Positions 6,849-10,072 of a stretch of 10,072 nucleotides of DNA are shown piece by piece (position 1 is the stretch's first letter; the number at the start of each line of letters is the position of its first letter). The position numbers were made by a program, and so were the translations under genes. Under the pieces are notes generated by a model. That model made no database searches, had not been told where the DNA came from, and was given only the letters and a program-made list of their open reading frames with translations. Origin of the DNA: JACVRW01 sp035705985 (lineage in GTDB: Bacteria; Actinomycetota; Thermoleophilia; Solirubrobacterales; Thermoleophilaceae); the NCBI GenBank assembly GCA_035705985.1, contig DASSVP010000191.1, positions 1-10,072 of the forward strand, written 5' to 3'.

Positions 6849-7933
6849 TGCCGGTGGCCGAGGCGCCGGCGACGCGCGAGGAGCTCTGCTCCGCCCTGGC
6901 GGCGGCCGGCGAGGCCGGGACCCCGGTGCGGTTCCGGGGCGGCGGGACCAAGCAGGCGTGGCCGCCCGCGCCGCCCGAGGGCACGCTCGAGCTCGCCACC
7001 TCCGGCCTCGACTCGATCCTCGAGCACAACGCGGGCGACCTGACCGCGGTGCTCGAGGCGGGCGTGCCGCTGGCGGAGGCGCAGTCGGTGTTCGCGAAGG
7101 AGGGCCAGATGCTCGCGCTAGACCCGCCGGACGGCGGCGCGACGGTCGGCGGCGTGGTGGCGAGCGGCGACACGGGCCCGCTGCGCGGCCGCTACGGCGG
7201 GCCGCGGGACCTGGTGGTGGGCATGCGGGTCGCACTCTCGGACGGCACGCTCGCCAAGAGCGGTGGCAAGGTGATCAAGAATGTGGCGGGCTACGACATC
7301 GCGAAGCTGTTCGCGGGCTCGTTCGGCACACTCGGGGCGATCGTGGAGCTGTCCGTGCGGCTGCATCCGGTCGCGCCGGCGGCCGCGACCGCGGTGGGCC
7401 ACGCCGGCGATCCCGAGGAGCTGGGGCGCGGGACGGCGGCGGTCTCGCGCTCGCCGCTGGAGCACCACGGCCTCGACGTGCGCTGGAGCGACGGCAGCGG
7501 CAGCGTGCTGATTCGGTTCGCCGGCGCCACGCCGCGGCCCCAGGCCGAGGCGGCCGCGCGCCTGCTCCGCGAGGAGGGGCTTACCACCGCGATCGAGGAC
7601 GACGACCGGCTCTGGGACGAGCAGCGCGCCGGCCAGCGCGGCGCGCTGGTCGTGAAGGTGTCCGCCCTCCCCACCCGGCTCCCGGAGCTGCTGCGAGTGG
7701 CGGACGAGCTGGGCGCGGCCCTGGTGGGGCGCGCGACGCTCGGCCTCTGGTGGCTCCGCTTCGAGGAAGCGCAGGCGTCCTCCGTCGAGCGTCTCCGCCG
7801 CGACTTCCTCGCGCGGGTGGAGGACCGCCCCGCCGGCCTGGACGTCGATCCGGCCGCGCCGCTCGATCCGGCCGCCCGCGCGCTGATGCAGCGCGTGAAG
7901 GACCGCTTCGATCCCGCCGGAGTGTGCGTGTGA
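6848..7933 (+). CDS. glcE: Glycolate oxidase FAD-binding subunit GlcE
   Basis: The second, shorter FAD-binding subunit of the glycolate oxidase complex; 361 residues against 350 in E. coli. The FAD-binding domain shows RFRGGGTKQ (about 27-35), LALDPPDGGATVGGVVASG (about 90-108), GPLRGRYGGPRDLVVG (about 110-125) and KSGGKVIKNVAGYDIAKLF (about 137-155), the last being the typical GlcE block. A weak GlcD-like C-terminal half follows and ends RVKDRFDPAGVCV. The ATG at 6848 lies in TGATG with the glcD stop, preceded by GGAG at 6836-6839 (8-nt spacing). It is unstable or inactive without its partners in known systems, which fits the coupled arrangement. Confidence 0.93.
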   Translation: MPVAEAPATREELCSALAAAGEAGTPVRFRGGGTKQAWPPAPPEGTLELATSGLDSILEHNAGDLTAVLEAGVPLAEAQSVFAKEGQMLALDPPDGGATVGGVVASGDTGPLRGRYGGPRDLVVGMRVALSDGTLAKSGGKVIKNVAGYDIAKLFAGSFGTLGAIVELSVRLHPVAPAAATAVGHAGDPEELGRGTAAVSRSPLEHHGLDVRWSDGSGSVLIRFAGATPRPQAEAAARLLREEGLTTAIEDDDRLWDEQRAGQRGALVVKVSALPTRLPELLRVADELGAALVGRATLGLWWLRFEEAQASSVERLRRDFLARVEDRPAGLDVDPAAPLDPAARALMQRVKDRFDPAGVCV

Positions 7934-9192
7934 GCGGCTACGACTCCACCCGCGCCCCGGAGCTCGACCTGATCGCCGACTGCGTGCACTGCGGCTTCTG
8001 CCTCCCCACCTGCCCAACCTACGTGCTGTGGGCCGAGGAGATGGACTCGCCGCGGGGGCGCATCGTGCTGATGAAGGAGGGGCACGAGGAGGTCTCCGCG
8101 CCGCTCGCGGCCCACCTCGACCGCTGCCTCGGCTGCATGGCCTGCGTCACCGCCTGCCCGTCGGGCGTGCAGTACGACAAGCTGATCGAGGACGCGCGTC
8201 CGCAGCTCGAGCGCAACTTCGAGCGCCCGGCGGACGAGCGGGCGCACAGGCGCGTGATCTTCGAGCTGTTCACGCACCCGGGGCGGCTGCGGGCGCTCGC
8301 GCCCGCGGCGGCGGCCGCCCGGCGCCTCGGGCTGCCGCGGCTGGCCCGCCGCCCGCGAGTACGCCGCCTGGCGCCGCGCCTGGCCGCGATGACGTCGATG
8401 ACGCCCTACGCTCCGCTGAGGCGATCGCTCGGACGGCTGCCGTCGAGGTTCGAGGCGCGCGGCGAGAAGCGCGGCACGGTCGCGCTGCTCCAGGGCTGCG
8501 TGCAGCGCGTGTTCTTCGCACACGTGAACGAGGCCACGGCGCACGTGCTCGCCGCGGAGGGCTTCGACGTGCACGTGCCGCGCCTGCCGCGCTGCTGCGG
8601 CGCGCTCGCCCTCCACGCCGGCGAGGACCCGCAGGCGCGCGGGCTTGCCAAGGAGACCATCGAGAAGCTCGAGGGCTACGACACCGTGATCGTCAACGCC
8701 GCCGGCTGCGGCTCCGCGATGAAGGACTACGGCCACGTGCTGCGCGACGAGCCCGGCTGGGCGGAGCGCGCCGCCGCGTTCGCCGGGCGCGTGCGCGACG
8801 TGTCCGAGTTCCTCGCCGAGGCCGGCACGCGCGCCGAGCGCCGCCCGCTGGAGATGAAGGTCGCCTACCACGACGCCTGCCACCTGGCACACGCTCAGGG
8901 CGTGCGCGCCCAGCCGCGCGAGCTCCTGCGCGGGATCCCCGGGCTGGAGCTGGTGGAGCCGCCGGAGTGGGAGCTCTGCTGCGGCTCCGCCGGGATCTAC
9001 AACCTCGTGCAGCCGGAGGCCGCGGCCGAGCTGGGCGAACGCAAGGCGCGCAACCTGCTGGACACGGGAGCCGAGGCGGTCGTGGCGGGGAACCCGGGAT
9101 GCGCGCTTCAGATCACCGCGCACTCCGAGCGTCTCGGACGCTCGCTCCCGGTCTTCCACCCTATGGAGCTCCTCGCCCGCTCGATCGCGTGA
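7930..9192 (+). CDS. glcF: Glycolate oxidase iron-sulfur subunit GlcF
   Basis: Carries electrons from the GlcD/GlcE flavins towards the quinone pool; 420 residues (E. coli GlcF is about 407). Two ferredoxin-like 4Fe-4S sites are intact: C18-x2-C21-x2-C24-x3-C28 and C66-x2-C69-x2-C72-x3-C76. Two CCG (DUF224) domains follow. The first has C190 (LLQGCVQRVF) and C222-C223-G; the second has C317 (YHDACHLAHAQGV), C350-C351-G and C391 (GNPGCALQ). A basic, Ala/Arg/Pro-rich linker runs from about 115 to 155, as in other GlcF proteins. The GTG at 7930 overlaps the glcE stop as GTGA and has GGAG at 7919-7922, 7 nt upstream; another in-frame GTG at 7924 would be too close to that site. The 3' end overlaps the convergent gene by 32 bp. 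Confidence 0.95.
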   Translation: MSGYDSTRAPELDLIADCVHCGFCLPTCPTYVLWAEEMDSPRGRIVLMKEGHEEVSAPLAAHLDRCLGCMACVTACPSGVQYDKLIEDARPQLERNFERPADERAHRRVIFELFTHPGRLRALAPAAAAARRLGLPRLARRPRVRRLAPRLAAMTSMTPYAPLRRSLGRLPSRFEARGEKRGTVALLQGCVQRVFFAHVNEATAHVLAAEGFDVHVPRLPRCCGALALHAGEDPQARGLAKETIEKLEGYDTVIVNAAGCGSAMKDYGHVLRDEPGWAERAAAFAGRVRDVSEFLAEAGTRAERRPLEMKVAYHDACHLAHAQGVRAQPRELLRGIPGLELVEPPEWELCCGSAGIYNLVQPEAAAELGERKARNLLDTGAEAVVAGNPGCALQITAHSERLGRSLPVFHPMELLARSIA

Positions 9193-10033
9193 GCTGCGCG
9201 ATGACGAGCAGGACGTCATGGTCGCTGTGCTCCGCCGGCACCACTTCCGCTGACGGAGAGCGGAGCGCGCCGCTCCCGTAGACGTGCTGGATTCCGGGGG
9301 CCTGCCCGGCCGAGGCGTCTGTGCGAGTCCAGAGGCCGGCGGGGGCGCAGGAGTCGCGGCGGTTGACGTCACCGCCGAAGGTCACGGTGCGTGCGGCCGC
9401 ACGACGCGCAAGCAGGGCCGCGAGCTGTACGCACTGCGCGTCATTCCCAGCGACCTCAATGGGCGAGCGCGTGTTCAAGTGGGCGGTGCACACGTCGACG
9501 TCGGATCGGGTGACGACGCAGAGCCACCGCCGCCGCTCGGGACCGGCCTGCGCCTCGAAGTCCTGGCTGTCGGCCCTCTCGACGGGCGCCTCGGTGAGGA
9601 CGGCGTCACCGAAGAGGCCGCGGCCGCCCGGTCGAACGCAGCGTAGGCGCTCGCCGGCGTAGATCACCCTCGTGAAGCGCAGGTGGTAACCGGTCCGCCG
9701 GGCGATCCGGGCGACGTCGTTTCGGCAGGTCTCGTTCAAGGTGACAGCGTCCGGGCGCGCTTCACGGATCCGGGCCACCGCATCCACCACGACGGCCGGA
9801 TACGCGGCCTTGCCGTAGCAGCCGGCCAGCCCGGACAGGCACAGGTTCATCTGCATCACCGTGTACATCGAGCCATCCGAAGATGCGCCGCAGCCGGACG
9901 GGGCGAGCGCCAGCGCGCAACCCAGCGCTGCAAGGAATGGCGCCACAGGACTAGCGCTGGGTGCGCCCGCACGGTCATAATTTCGGGCGATAGACGTACG
10001 AAACCGCGCCGGAAGGTCGCAAAGCAACCCCAT
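9161..10033 (-). CDS. Exported endonuclease/exonuclease/phosphatase-fold protein
   Basis: A metal-dependent phosphohydrolase-fold (EEP, DNase I-like) protein with up to 290 residues. The family's catalytic positions are all visible: N63 (MQMNLC), E101 (TLNETC), H185 and N187 (TAHLNTR), D222 and N224 (GGDVN, where GDFN is usual), and S270-D271-H272 near the end. The substrate could be nucleic acid, a phospholipid or a phosphate ester; the sequence does not decide. A hydrophobic export segment lies at about 31-47 (APFLAALGCALALAPSG), with C39 and C48 as possible but non-canonical lipobox cysteines. Eight further cysteines in the mature part suggest disulfides outside the cytoplasm. The start is uncertain. 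ATG at 10033 gives a 30-residue lead before the signal; GTG at 9946 (codon 30) would place the hydrophobic segment at the N-terminus and leave room for promoters. Neither has a good ribosome site. It is convergent with glcF, overlapping by 32 bp, and appears unrelated to the operon. Confidence 0.8.
   Translation of the reverse strand: MGLLCDLPARFRTSIARNYDRAGAPSASPVAPFLAALGCALALAPSGCGASSDGSMYTVMQMNLCLSGLAGCYGKAAYPAVVVDAVARIREARPDAVTLNETCRNDVARIARRTGYHLRFTRVIYAGERLRCVRPGGRGLFGDAVLTEAPVERADSQDFEAQAGPERRRWLCVVTRSDVDVCTAHLNTRSPIEVAGNDAQCVQLAALLARRAAARTVTFGGDVNRRDSCAPAGLWTRTDASAGQAPGIQHVYGSGALRSPSAEVVPAEHSDHDVLLVIAQLTRSSGRGAP
9184..9219. terminator. Two small stem-loops at the glcF 3' junction
   Basis: ATCGCG (9184-9189) pairs with CGCGAT (9197-9202) across the glcF stop codon. 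ATGACG (9201-9206) pairs with CGTCAT (9214-9219). Both stems are only 6 bp with 7-nt loops, they share bases so they cannot both form fully, and neither has a U-tract. They lie within the last codons of the convergent gene. They are the only terminator candidates between the two convergent genes and are weak ones. Confidence 0.25.
9966..10031. promoter_or_regulatory. AT-richer stretch, possible divergent promoter region
   Basis: The stretch around 9974-10000 is less GC-rich than its surroundings. It contains CATAAT/TAATTT (9976-9983) on the + strand and TATGAC (9979-9974) on the minus strand, each usable as a -10 element. The minus-strand one would fit a transcript starting shortly before GTG 9946. 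No matching -35 boxes are evident. It would be a promoter only if the minus gene starts at 9946 rather than at 10033. Confidence 0.25.
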
Positions 10034-10072
10034 GGGCCTGATTCGGCTGCTGAAGGGATGGCCCGGGAAGCC
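10032..10072 (+). CDS. Possible start of a divergent gene, cut by the window edge
   Basis: An ATG at 10032 opens a frame (MGLIRLLKGWPGK) that runs to the end of the window. GGAAGG at 10011-10016 lies 15 nt upstream, longer than ideal for a ribosome-binding site. The ATG falls in the palindrome CCATGG, so it overlaps the ATG of the minus-strand gene; both cannot easily be real. Thirteen residues are too few to name a product. Confidence 0.35.
   Translation, partial: MGLIRLLKGWPGK

Noticed and set aside
5022..9372. Minus-strand open frames of 737 and 693 codons opposite glcD-glcF
   Set aside because: No domain motifs; the + strand frames carry complete GlcD, GlcE and GlcF signatures with consistent start sites.
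9284..9662. Two + strand frames of 120 and 113 codons near the right end
   Set aside because: They lie opposite the EEP-fold gene, whose catalytic motifs fix the minus strand as coding.
1..10072. Search for tRNA, rRNA, CRISPR, transposase, integrase or riboswitch signals
   Set aside because: I found no tRNA-like cloverleaf, spaced repeat array, terminal inverted repeats or mobile-element protein. Gaps between genes are all under about 90 bp.

Overview
The window is high-GC bacterial DNA, with coding regions strongly biased to G/C in third positions and long spurious open frames opposite the real genes. GTG and TTG starts, a TAnnnT-N6-ATG leaderless-type signal and the protein flavour all suggest a high-GC actinobacterium, possibly Thermoleophilia/Solirubrobacterales. 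That lineage call is an inference from style, not from a marker gene. I see no rRNA, tRNA, CRISPR array, insertion sequence or prophage gene.

Layout, left to right. (1) The last 41 codons of a hotdog-fold (PaaI-like) thioesterase, + strand. (2) An 80-bp gap with two GC-rich hairpins and a probable leaderless promoter. (3) A molybdopterin (MopB/formate-dehydrogenase-like) oxidoreductase of 774 codons, + strand. Its 3' tail runs through a perfect hairpin and overlaps the next, convergent gene by 60 bp. (4) A minus-strand pair, fmt (methionyl-tRNA formyltransferase) followed by a 78-residue double zinc-ribbon protein. (5) A 72-bp divergent gap, then a tightly coupled + strand operon: LctP/GlcA-type lactate/glycolate permease, then GlcD, GlcE and GlcF. 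All three junctions overlap by 4, 1 and 4 nt. (6) A convergent minus-strand gene for an exported endonuclease/exonuclease/phosphatase-fold protein. (7) Possibly the first 13 codons of a divergent + strand gene at the right edge.

The clearest functional unit is 3721-9192. The permease would import lactate or glycolate. GlcD (FAD), GlcE (FAD) and GlcF (two 4Fe-4S clusters) would oxidise the 2-hydroxy acid to its 2-oxo acid and pass electrons to the quinone pool. No dedicated regulator is present in the window. fmt is a housekeeping translation-initiation gene, here not paired with def. The molybdoenzyme has a complete 4Fe-4S motif but no Cys or Sec at the position I align with the molybdenum ligand, where an Asp lies instead, so its substrate is open.

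The window looks mostly like ordinary chromosome. The points most worth checking are the molybdoenzyme active site, the unusual 3' end of that gene, the hairpins flanking it, and the conflicting start codons at the right edge.
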